Positions 13,550-21,678 of a stretch of DNA of 22,281 bases are shown piece by piece (positions within the stretch are counted from its first letter, which is position 1; each line of letters starts with the position of its first letter). Under the pieces are notes generated by a model. It had not been told where the DNA came from and did no database searches. It worked only from the letters and a program-made list of their open reading frames with translations. This DNA comes from Thermoplasmatales archaeon. Its GTDB lineage: Archaea > Thermoplasmatota > E2 > DHVEG-1. Both the position numbers and the translations under genes were made by a program. Location: positions 1 through 22,281 of the forward strand of contig JAGLML010000003.1 of assembly GCA_023140035.1 (NCBI GenBank), read 5' to 3'.

Positions 13550-14860
13550 TTAGTAATTCCTAGCATCTTCTGACTTCATAAACTCTCTCAAAAGAGAGGT
13601 TGCATAACATCCTTTTTGCAATTCAAACTTTAAGGTCAATGCCTGTTTACCATCATTTAATTCATCATTATTTAATTTCCAATCTATTCTATTTAATACT
13701 GCCAAAAGCGACCGTCTTGAACCTGATGAGGAGAGATAAGGAATTTCAGGGATGATGAAATACCTGTAATCAATTTTTTCTTTTTCAACTATTTTATGTT
13801 CTATTTCACCCATCTCCCCTTTAGAAAAGATTGAGTCACTACCAATTAAGAGCCCACTAACAAATGCTTTATTCTTAGAAACTTGTCTATTTACTTTCCC
13901 CATATTTGATTCAGCTACCATAATACCTTTATAATCCACTATATTCTTTCTAATAGGCAGAACAATATCACCGACTATTGCTCTATTTAAAGGAATATTT
14001 TTCCGAATTCGTTCACTCAATATTCGATTAAAAAGATAGGATTGGTATGCATTGACAAACATGGTCAAAAGATTTTTTGGTAATTCTTCCAAGGCACCAA
14101 CAAAATCTTCTGGGTCAGTAACCAGCTTATTGAGGATTGCCTTTTCAAAATTTAGAGATTTTGGATAAGACTGTAATGCTTTGGAAAAATCATACGATTT
14201 CCCTAAATCATCTCTCAATTTATATGTATCCTTATTTTCACCTGCCATAGGATTCGCGATATAGCTCATTACTGCTTTTTCAAAATCTCCGTTTATTATG
14301 TGTTTACCTATAATGTGAGTGACAGGCCTCATAATTCCAAAACGTTGCACTCCATAAAAATTGGGAAATCCACAATGTTTCTCTAGATATGAAGAAATAT
14401 TTTGTATTTGTTCTGGTTTGACATCTTTATCAATGTTTCTAACAGTTATCCCAAATATGTTTCCCTTTAAATCTCCTATTTTTATGGGGCTGTCAGAACT
14501 ATAGACGTTTTTAAATGTAACATCTTTAATCTTAATGTGAGATAATTTGTCCTCAGGAACTTTATGAAAAGACATGAGTTGTGTACTACATGCTCTTTTA
14601 TCTTTGGTGCCTGCAAAACTTATTCTTTTTCTAGAGATATGTAGCCTTTTAGACATCTCTCTTACTAAAGTATTAGTTTCCCAATTCTTGCTAGATACCT
14701 CAGCAATGGTAAATCGGCCGTTTTCTTTTCTATTTGGATATAGGAAAATTTCTTTAACAATAAAATCCTCGGGAAGGCTACGAAGTTTTCCACCTATACC
14801 TGGCTCTTTTGTGAAAAAAGTCTCCATACCAATATTTTTTTCAAAATCCAAGCTTTTCAT
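13550..14860 (-). CDS. truD: tRNA pseudouridine synthase D
   Basis: Isomerises uridine 13 in tRNA to pseudouridine (TruD/Pus7 family, cytoplasm). The catalytic motif FAGTKDKRA is present with the nucleophilic Asp at residue 87. The family signatures NFYGVQRFG (~residues 167-175), the N-terminal PEDFIVKEI and the late-inserted TRUD domain region (NAYQSYLFNRILSERI) are also visible. 436 residues is the usual archaeal length. It is the last gene of the csl4-rpoL-truD group, 16 nt after rpoL. The start MKSLDFEKNIG is the first in-frame ATG after the rpoL stop. Confidence 0.95.
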   Translation of the reverse strand: MKSLDFEKNIGMETFFTKEPGIGGKLRSLPEDFIVKEIFLYPNRKENGRFTIAEVSSKNWETNTLVREMSKRLHISRKRISFAGTKDKRACSTQLMSFHKVPEDKLSHIKIKDVTFKNVYSSDSPIKIGDLKGNIFGITVRNIDKDVKPEQIQNISSYLEKHCGFPNFYGVQRFGIMRPVTHIIGKHIINGDFEKAVMSYIANPMAGENKDTYKLRDDLGKSYDFSKALQSYPKSLNFEKAILNKLVTDPEDFVGALEELPKNLLTMFVNAYQSYLFNRILSERIRKNIPLNRAIVGDIVLPIRKNIVDYKGIMVAESNMGKVNRQVSKNKAFVSGLLIGSDSIFSKGEMGEIEHKIVEKEKIDYRYFIIPEIPYLSSSGSRRSLLAVLNRIDWKLNNDELNDGKQALTLKFELQKGCYATSLLREFMKSEDARNY

Positions 14861-14876
14861 CTAATATTTACTCTTA

Positions 14877-15140
14877 CTATTCAAAATTTTTACCAAATTT
14901 TTTAACTTCATCCCCCAACTGCCTTACAGCTTTTTTAAGGATTTCATTTGGATTTCCTTTTTTAACTCTTATAAATAAACGTCGTTTATTGTCCAAAGGA
15001 TGATCTGTCATGCATGTCGCATACTCTACATCTTCGTTCTCTGATAGTATGTGAGTAATTGGATTAAGAATAGTCTCATTTTCATCGATAACTTCTATTT
15101 CAAGCTCTGTTTTTGTTTTTTTAATTGTTTTTAAATCCAT
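14877..15140 (-). CDS. rpoL: DNA-directed RNA polymerase subunit L (Rpb11-like)
   Basis: Small assembly subunit of archaeal RNA polymerase; it pairs with subunit D in the alpha-like platform. The 87-residue sequence has the family core NPITHILSENEDVEYATCMT, the DHPLDNKRRLFIRVK strand and the helical tail LKKAVRQLGDEVKKF. Length is normal (about 85-100). It lies 30 nt after csl4 and 16 nt before truD, all on the same strand, so the three are probably cotranscribed. Pairing of csl4 with rpoL is a recurrent archaeal arrangement. Confidence 0.95.
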   Translation of the reverse strand: MDLKTIKKTKTELEIEVIDENETILNPITHILSENEDVEYATCMTDHPLDNKRRLFIRVKKGNPNEILKKAVRQLGDEVKKFGKNFE

Positions 15141-15170
15141 AATATCGTCCTTATTATTCCTATAGTTTTT

Positions 15171-15740
15171 TCATAATTTATTCAGATCGAGTTCTCCGTA
15201 ATCCATTGTAATCCTTCTTTTTTGCTTATTGCCACAATTCTCACATTCTAAAATATCGCCTTTTTTAATGAGCGAATGCCTGCATTTCGTACATAATGAT
15301 TTTATGGCACCGAGGTCTCTATCTTTTGTCTCGAGTTGTATACTTGGCTTAACCTGTGTAACCTTGGCCCTAATAAAATCTCCAACCCCAAATTCTGTAG
15401 AAGGATCTTTCACATAGCCTTTTGCAATTTCTGATACACGTAGAGTGGCATTGATATCGCCGGAAACAGACCGGTTTTTCCCGACAACGTGTATTACATC
15501 AGCAATTACCATTGTTGATCTCACAGACCTGACTTCTGCAATAACAATATCTCCTCTTTTTAGGAGTACCGGCGTGCTAGTAACAGGCTTTACCTCAGCT
15601 CTCCTGTACTTTTCATTTACAACATATTTTCCAACTCTAGCTGCCCTGATAATGCCGTCTTCTTCAAATGTTCCTTCGCCAGGCAACAATTCTTCAGAAG
15701 TGGACAATTGTTCCCCAGGCATCACTATTTTATCGTCCAT
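15171..15740 (-). CDS. csl4: exosome RNA-binding subunit Csl4
   Basis: Cap subunit of the archaeal exosome, which binds RNA over the Rrp41-Rrp42 ring and helps recruit DnaG. 189 residues in three parts: an N-terminal domain (MPGEQLSTSEELLPGEGTFE, a recognisable family start), a central S1 RNA-binding domain (about 60-140, KRGDIVIAEV...), and a C-terminal zinc ribbon with C150, C153, C166 and C169. First gene of the operon with rpoL and truD. Its upstream region is shared with the divergent L10e gene and contains two perfect inverted repeats, one lying in its presumed 5' leader. Confidence 0.95.
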   Translation of the reverse strand: MDDKIVMPGEQLSTSEELLPGEGTFEEDGIIRAARVGKYVVNEKYRRAEVKPVTSTPVLLKRGDIVIAEVRSVRSTMVIADVIHVVGKNRSVSGDINATLRVSEIAKGYVKDPSTEFGVGDFIRAKVTQVKPSIQLETKDRDLGAIKSLCTKCRHSLIKKGDILECENCGNKQKRRITMDYGELDLNKL

Positions 15741-15757
15741 TATGATTCACTATTCCT

Positions 15758-15774
15758 CGTAATTTCAAATTACG
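15758..15774. promoter_or_regulatory. 17-bp palindrome in the csl4 leader
   Basis: CGTAATTT (15758-15765), C, AAATTACG (15767-15774): a perfect inverted repeat 18-34 nt upstream of the csl4 start. It may be an operator or an RNA hairpin controlling csl4-rpoL-truD translation. Confidence 0.5.
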
Positions 15775-15803
15775 CAAGCCAATCTATGTTTTAAAGGTTA
15801 TGG

Positions 15804-15833
15804 TCAATATATTAAGAGAATCAAATATATTGA
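15804..15833. promoter_or_regulatory. perfect 10-bp inverted repeat in the csl4/L10e divergent promoter
   Basis: TCAATATATT (15804-15813) and AATATATTGA (15824-15833) with a 10-nt spacer. The arm centres are 20 bp apart, two helical turns. Each arm carries a TATA-like AATATATT, so the element may be the csl4 core promoter, a symmetric operator, or both. Confidence 0.55.
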
Positions 15834-15844
15834 AGTAAAAAGTG

Positions 15845-15852
15845 TTATAAAT
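15845..15852 (+). promoter_or_regulatory. TATA box of the L10e gene
   Basis: TTATAAAT, preceded by a purine-rich AAGTAAAAAGTG that could hold the TFB-recognition element. It predicts a start near 15875-15880, leaving a leader of about 25 nt that contains AGGTG (15891-15895), 6 nt before the ATG. Confidence 0.55.
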
Positions 15853-15901
15853 ACCATATTTATTTCGATTTCCCTACAATCAGTAATTCTAGGTGTAAAG
15901 A

Positions 15902-16420
15902 ATGCCACGAAAACCAGGTAGCATGTATAGATACATAAGAGGTAAGCCTACGACCAGAAAGGAGTATGTGGGTGGAGTGCCTGCATCGCGTATATCACAG
16001 TTTGACATGGGAAATAAAAAAGGAGATTTTCCCATGCAGTTATCACTTATTGCAAATGAGAAATGCCAGTTAAGACATAACTCGTTGGAAGCAGCTCGTA
16101 TATCTGCAAACAGAGCCATGGAAAAATATGCTGGGACGGCAAATTATCGATTACGTATCCTCGTGTATCCTCATGTTATTCTTCGCGAAAACAAACAAGC
16201 AACAGGGGCAGGTGCAGATAGAGTTTCTCAGGGAATGAGATCATCTTATGGAAAAAATGTTAGTACTTGCGCAAGGGTAAATGCTAATCAGATAGTAATG
16301 ATTATCGATACAACAAAACAATATTTCCTGCATGCGAAGAAAGCGCTTAGAAAAGGAGGTATGAAACTATCTCCTCCTTGCACTATTAATGTAGAAAAAG
16401 GAGTCGAGTTAATACAATAA
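15902..16420 (+). CDS. rpl10e: large ribosomal subunit protein L10e (uL16)
   Basis: Archaeal/eukaryotic uL16, which sits near the peptidyl-transferase centre and helps position tRNA. 172 residues, normal length. Landmarks are MPRKPGSMYR at the start, F.MGN near residue 40, a C-Q-L-R-H-N-SLEAARISANR segment, YRLRILVYPHVILRENK, ATGAGADRVSQGMR and the conserved C-terminal VEKG. AGGTG upstream gives a leadered start. It is transcribed away from csl4 and ends 4 nt before the stop of the convergent M50 protease gene, so the two transcripts must overlap or share a terminator region. Confidence 0.97.
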   Translation: MPRKPGSMYRYIRGKPTTRKEYVGGVPASRISQFDMGNKKGDFPMQLSLIANEKCQLRHNSLEAARISANRAMEKYAGTANYRLRILVYPHVILRENKQATGAGADRVSQGMRSSYGKNVSTCARVNANQIVMIIDTTKQYFLHAKKALRKGGMKLSPPCTINVEKGVELIQ

Positions 16421-16424
16421 TCTT

Positions 16425-17786
16425 CTAAAGATATTTTATTAACCAGGGGAATATTATAAGCACTAAAATTGTTAGTGAAATAGCTACAGACACATTTTTC
16501 ACTATTTTTTCTCTTTGTTCGTCTGATAAGCCCCTTTTGACTCGTTTTATAAGAGACCCCATAGCGTCGTTGAAAAGAAATCCTCCATCTAACGGGACCA
16601 TAGGTAGAACGTTAAACAGTGCGACAGCAAAGTTTAACCAGAAAATCCAGTACAGTGCATTTACAATTATCCAAAATAAATTGTTTGGAATAACACTAAG
16701 GGGACCTGTTATTACATATGAATCTGTAAAAGGCGAAACAATTGGGTTATATCCCTGGAAGTAACCCAATAGAGGGATAATATAGAATAACAGAAATCCA
16801 TCAGGGAATCCTGCGAACGGGTTCTTTAAGATTGGTAGGAATGCATCATATATATTTGATGGACCTATTCCCAGATAGCCTTTCCCGATATGGGATTGAT
16901 TTTTGGTATAGTTGTATTTATCTGCAAGTGTAATTTTACTAGTATAAGTTTTTTCAGCTTTAACATATGAAATGTTTATTGTTTGATTGGCTCTGGTATT
17001 TTCAATGGACCTATAAAAATCGCTAATGTTTGTTACTTTTGTGTCATTTATATCTATAAGAATCGCACCTGGAGAAAGATCAATTTTCTCAGCAGGTGTA
17101 TCTTCTCCAACATAGGCAATACCAACTCCATCAGCAGCTGGCTGAACTGAAGACATAAAAACAAAAGAGAAAAGTAGTATGGTAATCAGAACGACGACAA
17201 AATTCGATGTGGGGCCTGCAGCATAAATTCTCATTCTAGATTTTGTTTTAGCTTTTTTTAATCCTTCTTCATCAGGTTCACAAAACGCCCCGATAGGAAG
17301 GATAAGATAAAGAATTCCAAGCGATTTGACCTTTAGTTTACTAGCAATTGTAAGAATGCCATGGGAAAATTCATGGACAACGATTGCAACAATAAATGCT
17401 AGGAGTATATATCCAATATATTCCAGAGGAAGTATTGGGTTAATTCCTGGAAGGACTAAAGCAATTTCAGGGCCAGGTAACGCTTCTTTCTGTTCAGGAG
17501 TGAATCCAAAAACAAACCATGCCTGCCAAATAAGCATTAAAGTCATTAAAATCATCGTAATAAAGCACAAAACAATCCCTGAACTTCCAAAGGCTTTCCA
17601 AAATCTTTTTTTCTCTGCAATTTTTTTAAGAAAGTTTCTGCCCTTTTTAGTGCGCCACATCAGAGCAGGGCCCATAAAAGAAATATTATATTTTTTAAGA
17701 ATACCTTTTTTATTAAGAGTAAAAACTATAAAAGAATATAACGTAACAATAGCAAGAAAAATCAGCAAACTCTCAATCAAAGACAT
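16425..17786 (-). CDS. membrane-embedded site-2-type metalloprotease (M50 family)
   Basis: Intramembrane zinc protease of the S2P/RseP class. In 453 residues it has an N-terminal helix, further membrane helices, the zinc motif HEFSH at residues 138-142, and a PDZ-like domain between about 215 and 270 (GVGIAYVGEDTPAEKIDLSPGA). The second catalytic motif N-V-L-P-M-V-P-L-D-G lies at 392-401 with the third zinc ligand D400, followed by a terminal helix. All catalytic residues are present. Substrate unknown; such enzymes usually release membrane-bound regulators or remove remnant signal peptides. Upstream, a TATA-like tract at about 17811-17821 lies ~28 nt before the ATG, so the message may be leaderless. 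It converges on the L10e gene. Confidence 0.92.
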   Translation of the reverse strand: MSLIESLLIFLAIVTLYSFIVFTLNKKGILKKYNISFMGPALMWRTKKGRNFLKKIAEKKRFWKAFGSSGIVLCFITMILMTLMLIWQAWFVFGFTPEQKEALPGPEIALVLPGINPILPLEYIGYILLAFIVAIVVHEFSHGILTIASKLKVKSLGILYLILPIGAFCEPDEEGLKKAKTKSRMRIYAAGPTSNFVVVLITILLFSFVFMSSVQPAADGVGIAYVGEDTPAEKIDLSPGAILIDINDTKVTNISDFYRSIENTRANQTINISYVKAEKTYTSKITLADKYNYTKNQSHIGKGYLGIGPSNIYDAFLPILKNPFAGFPDGFLLFYIIPLLGYFQGYNPIVSPFTDSYVITGPLSVIPNNLFWIIVNALYWIFWLNFAVALFNVLPMVPLDGGFLFNDAMGSLIKRVKRGLSDEQREKIVKNVSVAISLTILVLIIFPWLIKYL

Positions 17787-17810
17787 AGTTAATTTGTGAG
17801 GAATAAATAA

Positions 17811-17841
17811 GTATTTAATAAACTAACTGTAATAAACTAAC
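17811..17841 (-). promoter_or_regulatory. AT-rich promoter with 12-bp tandem repeat upstream of the M50 gene
   Basis: TAATAAACTAAC occurs twice, at 17816-17827 and 17830-17841 (minus strand GTTAGTTTATTA). The copy nearer the gene overlaps the probable TATA region (minus TTTATTAAATA). The 14-bp period and position make a regulator-binding direct repeat possible. Confidence 0.35.
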
Positions 17842-17873
17842 CGAAATCGATCTGTAATTAAATATATTCTTAG

Positions 17874-19007
17874 TTACTCAGCCTTTTCCAAAAGTTTAGT
17901 TGTTTGTTCTTCAATATCTATTTCGTGTTCCTCTGTACTATATACGTCTTTGATGTAATGATAAGTAACTGCTCCAATAAATGCTATTAAAATTCCTACA
18001 GAGGCATATCCTATAAAGGTAGGAGTTAAAAATGGCTCAATCGAAAAACCGCTAAGTAACGAATCATATAAAGATCCAAAAATAGCAGAAGCAGTGAAGC
18101 CAAATGCAAACAGTGAAAACGGAACTATCCAGTACGACCAGTTTACTTTATTTTTTCTAACGTACGTATCTGTTACTCTCCCAAATGCAGCGATAAGTCC
18201 TGCTGATACTATGCCCCAAGTTATATCTTTTAGAAATGACAAAACAGGGATCGCCCAAAGCAACTCTGAGTTAAACTTTGTGTTATTGAACGCGTAAAAG
18301 ACACTGACTGCAATTATTACAATGGCGATTATATAGGTGTAAAAAGACAGTTTTCCAGTAAACAACCCTGATTTCATTTCATCGAACATTGTTGCAATAT
18401 TTCTTTCCCAGTTAAACACCCTTATTAGAAGGTAAGCACCTAAAGTAAGTATTATGGCACCAAATCCGCTTGCAGCCATATCCAGAATGGCAAATATTGC
18501 CCATACAATAAGGATTAGAGCAATTGGTAAAATAAACTGTTTTTTCACCTTGTCATCATCTAGAAGTTTGATAATCTTGTAGTAAGTATCTTCTAGTTCC
18601 TTACTTTGTTTTACACTTACTCTTTGGATAGAAGTTATCTTCAATCTAGATTGAACTATGGGAAGTATGTATTCGTCCTCTGCTCCATCACTTATTAAAA
18701 TTGCCTCTTCTGCACCTGTTTTTTTAATCACCGTTTCCAATTGATCAGTAATTTTCTGATCTGATTTTACTCCAACGTTTATATCTCCACAAAGTGTTGC
18801 TATCTCTACGTCTTTTCCTTCTTTTTTTAATTTATCATATGTAGATATAGCTAAAAAAATGGCATTAAGATCTGAATCCTCGGGATCTACACGGCCTAAT
18901 CTATTAGCAGCATCCAGATTATCTTGAACTCCAATTATGGGACTCTTTACCTTTGCTTTTCTGCCAAAATCATCATCACGATCTATGTTTAATATCAATG
19001 TTCTCAT
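17874..19007 (-). CDS. DUF373 family membrane protein
   Basis: Conserved archaeal integral membrane protein without an assigned role. Residues 1-~155 form a soluble alpha/beta domain with the family start MRTLILNIDRDDDFGRKAKV and conserved VDPEDSDLNAIF, LCGDINVG and ISDGAEDEYILPI segments. The rest contains six to seven membrane helices, ending in an acidic cytoplasmic-type tail (EEHEIDIEEQ). 377 residues matches the family. The minus strand has TTTTATATAC (19035-19044), about 30 nt before the ATG, so the leader is very short. It is divergent from pheT. The acidic NIDRDDD and GDAED-like motifs suggest metal or nucleotide binding, but that is inference. Confidence 0.9.
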   Translation of the reverse strand: MRTLILNIDRDDDFGRKAKVKSPIIGVQDNLDAANRLGRVDPEDSDLNAIFLAISTYDKLKKEGKDVEIATLCGDINVGVKSDQKITDQLETVIKKTGAEEAILISDGAEDEYILPIVQSRLKITSIQRVSVKQSKELEDTYYKIIKLLDDDKVKKQFILPIALILIVWAIFAILDMAASGFGAIILTLGAYLLIRVFNWERNIATMFDEMKSGLFTGKLSFYTYIIAIVIIAVSVFYAFNNTKFNSELLWAIPVLSFLKDITWGIVSAGLIAAFGRVTDTYVRKNKVNWSYWIVPFSLFAFGFTASAIFGSLYDSLLSGFSIEPFLTPTFIGYASVGILIAFIGAVTYHYIKDVYSTEEHEIDIEEQTTKLLEKAE

Positions 19008-19034
19008 TGATTGCCAGAAATGATAACGGTTCGT

Positions 19035-19044
19035 GTATATAAAA
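19035..19044 (-). promoter_or_regulatory. TATA box of the DUF373 gene
   Basis: The plus strand GTATATAAAA reads TTTTATATAC on the minus strand, about 28-37 nt before the start codon. Confidence 0.55.
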
Positions 19045-19086
19045 TTTTGTTACTTTGGAAAATAAGGTGTAAGATTCACCAAAATC

Positions 19087-19094
19087 AAATATAC
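19087..19094 (+). promoter_or_regulatory. TATA box of pheT
   Basis: AAATATAC lies about 25-32 nt before the ATG at 19119, and no Shine-Dalgarno is visible in between. A leaderless pheT-ncsA transcript is likely. Confidence 0.5.
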
Positions 19095-19118
19095 CAAAAA
19101 TAGTATTCACCTGTTTGT

Positions 19119-20762
19119 ATGCCTTTAGTAACATTTGATTATAATGATTTTATCGACCTTCTTGGTTACAATATTCCAAAGGAAAAACTAATAGAAAAAC
19201 TGCCGATGATTGGTGGAGACTTTGACAAGGTTGAAGATGATAAACTCAGTATAGAGTTTTTCCCAAATCGACCTGATTTAACGTCCGTTGAAGGTATTGC
19301 AAGAGCAGCAAGAGCTTTTTTTGAATTTGAGGCAGGATTAAAAAAATACGATGTTGCAAAATCAGATATTTCAATAACTGTGGATCCTTCAGTAAAAGGA
19401 GTGAGACCTTTTGTAACCACAGCTCTCATAAAAAATGTTACTATGACTGACGAACTGATAGCATCGCTTATGGACATGCAAGAAAAACTTCATTTTGGAC
19501 TTGGAAGAAATAGAAGAAAGGTTGCAATAGGGGTTCATAATTTCGAGCCAGTGTCGCCTCCTTTCACTTATAAGGCTGTTGATCCTGGTTCTGTGCAGTT
19601 TATTCCCCTTGCAAAAGACGAATACATGACACTTAGTGAAATATTGGAGAAGCATGAAAAAGGGGTTGATTATGCCTATCTTCTTGAGGAATTTGACAAA
19701 TATCCACTTATCGTAGATGCTAACAATAACGTACTTTCTTTTCCTCCAATTATAAATGGCAGTTTAACTGAGGTAACCCCCTTTACAAAAGACATATTTA
19801 TTGATGTTACTGGTACGGATAGAAAATCAATAAATTGTGCTTTGAACATTGTGGCGACTGCCCTTGCTGAACGTGGCAGTCGGATTTTTAGTACTACTAT
19901 TTATGATGAAGGAAAAACACATTCTTCTCCAGACTTAAATCCTATTAAAAGGAGCTTGTCAGTAGATTATGTAAATAAGATTCTTGGAACGAGGTTAAAA
20001 GAAAAAGAAGTTATGAATTATCTGGGAAAAATGGGATATAATTCTTTGGAACTAGATAAAGGTAAAATTGAAGTTGAGATACCTGCATGGAGACCAGACA
20101 TCCTACATGAGATTGATCTAGTTGAAGATGTAGCAATTGGATATGGTTTTGATAGATTTGAAACAGATTTCCCCAGGGCCTTAACATTTGGGAGAACCTT
20201 ACCTCATCATGATTTATTGGATAGTTTAAGAAGCATTATGATTGGGCTGGGATTCAACGAGGTTACAACATTTACTATATCTAACGAAAAAGATGAATTT
20301 ACTAATATAGGACTGGAAATCGGGAAGATGGTTGAAATAGAAAATCCAATAGGCGAAGAATACTCTGGTCTGCGTACAAGTCTATTGCCCTCACTCCTTA
20401 AAATATTAAGGGAGAACAGGCACCACCCATTGCCTCAGCAGGTATTTGAGTTAGGAATAGTGGTTGATGAACACGCGAAAAATCGCTATAATCTTGCTGG
20501 AATTAAAATAGATGCAAAGGCAAACTTTACTGAATCTAAATCTATTATAGAAGCAGTACTAAGGGACATAGGAGTTACTTATTCAATAACCGAGGGAAAT
20601 CATCCTGCTTTTATAAAGGGAAGATGTGGCTCCATTGTTAGAGGTGAAAAAGAAATAGGGTTCTTTGGTGAATTACATCCAAGGACTATCCAAATTTTTG
20701 AACTTGAGCATCCAATTATGGCATTTGAGTTAAAAGCAGACTTTCTTTCTCGGGTTTTTTAA
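19119..20762 (+). CDS. pheT: phenylalanyl-tRNA synthetase beta subunit
   Basis: Structural and tRNA-binding chain of the (alpha-beta)2 enzyme that charges tRNA-Phe. 547 residues fits the archaeal/eukaryotic form, which lacks the long bacterial N-terminal EMAP-like extension. Seen in order: N-terminal B1-like domain (MPLVTFDYNDFIDLLG, FFPNRPDLTSVEGIARA); the B3/B4 editing region (about 90-270, GRNRRKVAIGVHNF, PPIINGSLTEVT); the B5 domain (SVDYVNKILGTRL..., WRPDILHEIDLVEDVAIGYG); and the class II-like core (GLGFNEVTTFTISNE, NPIGEEYSGLRTSLLPSLL, FFGELHP). The alpha-subunit gene is not in the window. The stop overlaps the next gene's ATG by one base (TAATG), so the two are co-translated. Confidence 0.96.
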   Translation: MPLVTFDYNDFIDLLGYNIPKEKLIEKLPMIGGDFDKVEDDKLSIEFFPNRPDLTSVEGIARAARAFFEFEAGLKKYDVAKSDISITVDPSVKGVRPFVTTALIKNVTMTDELIASLMDMQEKLHFGLGRNRRKVAIGVHNFEPVSPPFTYKAVDPGSVQFIPLAKDEYMTLSEILEKHEKGVDYAYLLEEFDKYPLIVDANNNVLSFPPIINGSLTEVTPFTKDIFIDVTGTDRKSINCALNIVATALAERGSRIFSTTIYDEGKTHSSPDLNPIKRSLSVDYVNKILGTRLKEKEVMNYLGKMGYNSLELDKGKIEVEIPAWRPDILHEIDLVEDVAIGYGFDRFETDFPRALTFGRTLPHHDLLDSLRSIMIGLGFNEVTTFTISNEKDEFTNIGLEIGKMVEIENPIGEEYSGLRTSLLPSLLKILRENRHHPLPQQVFELGIVVDEHAKNRYNLAGIKIDAKANFTESKSIIEAVLRDIGVTYSITEGNHPAFIKGRCGSIVRGEKEIGFFGELHPRTIQIFELEHPIMAFELKADFLSRVF

Positions 20763-21676
20763 TGACACTAAGTTGTATCAAATGCAAAAAACCTGCTGTA
20801 ACATTTATTAGATACAATGGAACCCATCTATGTAAAAATCATTTTATCGAATATTTTGAAAAAAGGGTTAAAAAAGAAATTAAAAAACAAGGTAAAACCG
20901 AGGAAAAAACAAAAATTGGCATCGCAATTTCAGGTGGAAAAGATAGTACTGTTGCCCTTCACACGATGAATGATATTTTCTCCAAAAGGCCAACCATCTC
21001 TTTATATGCAATAACTGTTGATGAAGGCATTAAAGGCTACAGGGACGAAAGTATAAAAACTGCTGACAAGAACTGTAAGATGCTTGGCATAGAACATCAT
21101 ATCATATCTTTTAAAGAGGTCATTGGAAAAACCATGGATGACATAGCCGAAATGAATAACGAGTTAGGAGAATGTACCTATTGTGGGGTGTTTAGAAGAT
21201 TCTGCCTCAACAAAAAGACAAAAGAACTTGGTATCAATAAACTTGTTACCGGACATAATCTAGATGATATGTCTCAATCAATTCTCATGAATTTTATTGG
21301 TGGCGATATGCAAAAACTTGCAAGGCTTGGCCCTCATAAAAAGGTTCAGCCCGGCCTAGTGCCACGTGTTATCCCTTTAAGAGCCATCCCAGAAAAAGAG
21401 GTAATGCTCTATGCTATCTTAGAAAATATTGAGTTTCACAATGCAGAATGCCCTTATTCCCTACGTGCTTCAAGAAGACATTTCCGAGATATAATTGATA
21501 ATCTAGAATATAACAATCCGGGCACAAGACATAGTATTCTTAATAGCTATGATAGCATCAAAGATTTGCTATTTCAAAAATATCCGCCAGTCAACCTAAA
21601 CCGATGTAAAAAATGTGGTGAACCTACATCTCAGAATGTTTGTAAAACTTGTATATTGAAAGAGAGGATTTTGTGA
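20762..21676 (+). CDS. ncsA: NcsA/TtuA-type tRNA 2-thiolation enzyme
   Basis: PP-loop sulfurtransferase that adenylates and thiolates a tRNA uridine (U34 or U54, depending on the member). In its 304 residues it has an N-terminal zinc site (C5, C8, C24, H27), the PP-loop SGGKDST at 57-63, three Cys for a [4Fe-4S] cluster (C138 and C141 in CTYCGVFRR, and C230), GHNLDD at 164-169, and a C-terminal zinc ribbon (C282, C285, C294, C297). This full set is typical of the TtuA/Ncs6 group. It would receive sulfur from a ubiquitin-like SAMP/TtuB protein, not present here. It shares one base with the pheT stop, coupling two tRNA functions. Its stop is only 2 nt from that of the convergent gene. Confidence 0.93.
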   Translation: MTLSCIKCKKPAVTFIRYNGTHLCKNHFIEYFEKRVKKEIKKQGKTEEKTKIGIAISGGKDSTVALHTMNDIFSKRPTISLYAITVDEGIKGYRDESIKTADKNCKMLGIEHHIISFKEVIGKTMDDIAEMNNELGECTYCGVFRRFCLNKKTKELGINKLVTGHNLDDMSQSILMNFIGGDMQKLARLGPHKKVQPGLVPRVIPLRAIPEKEVMLYAILENIEFHNAECPYSLRASRRHFRDIIDNLEYNNPGTRHSILNSYDSIKDLLFQKYPPVNLNRCKKCGEPTSQNVCKTCILKERIL

Positions 21677-21678
21677 TG

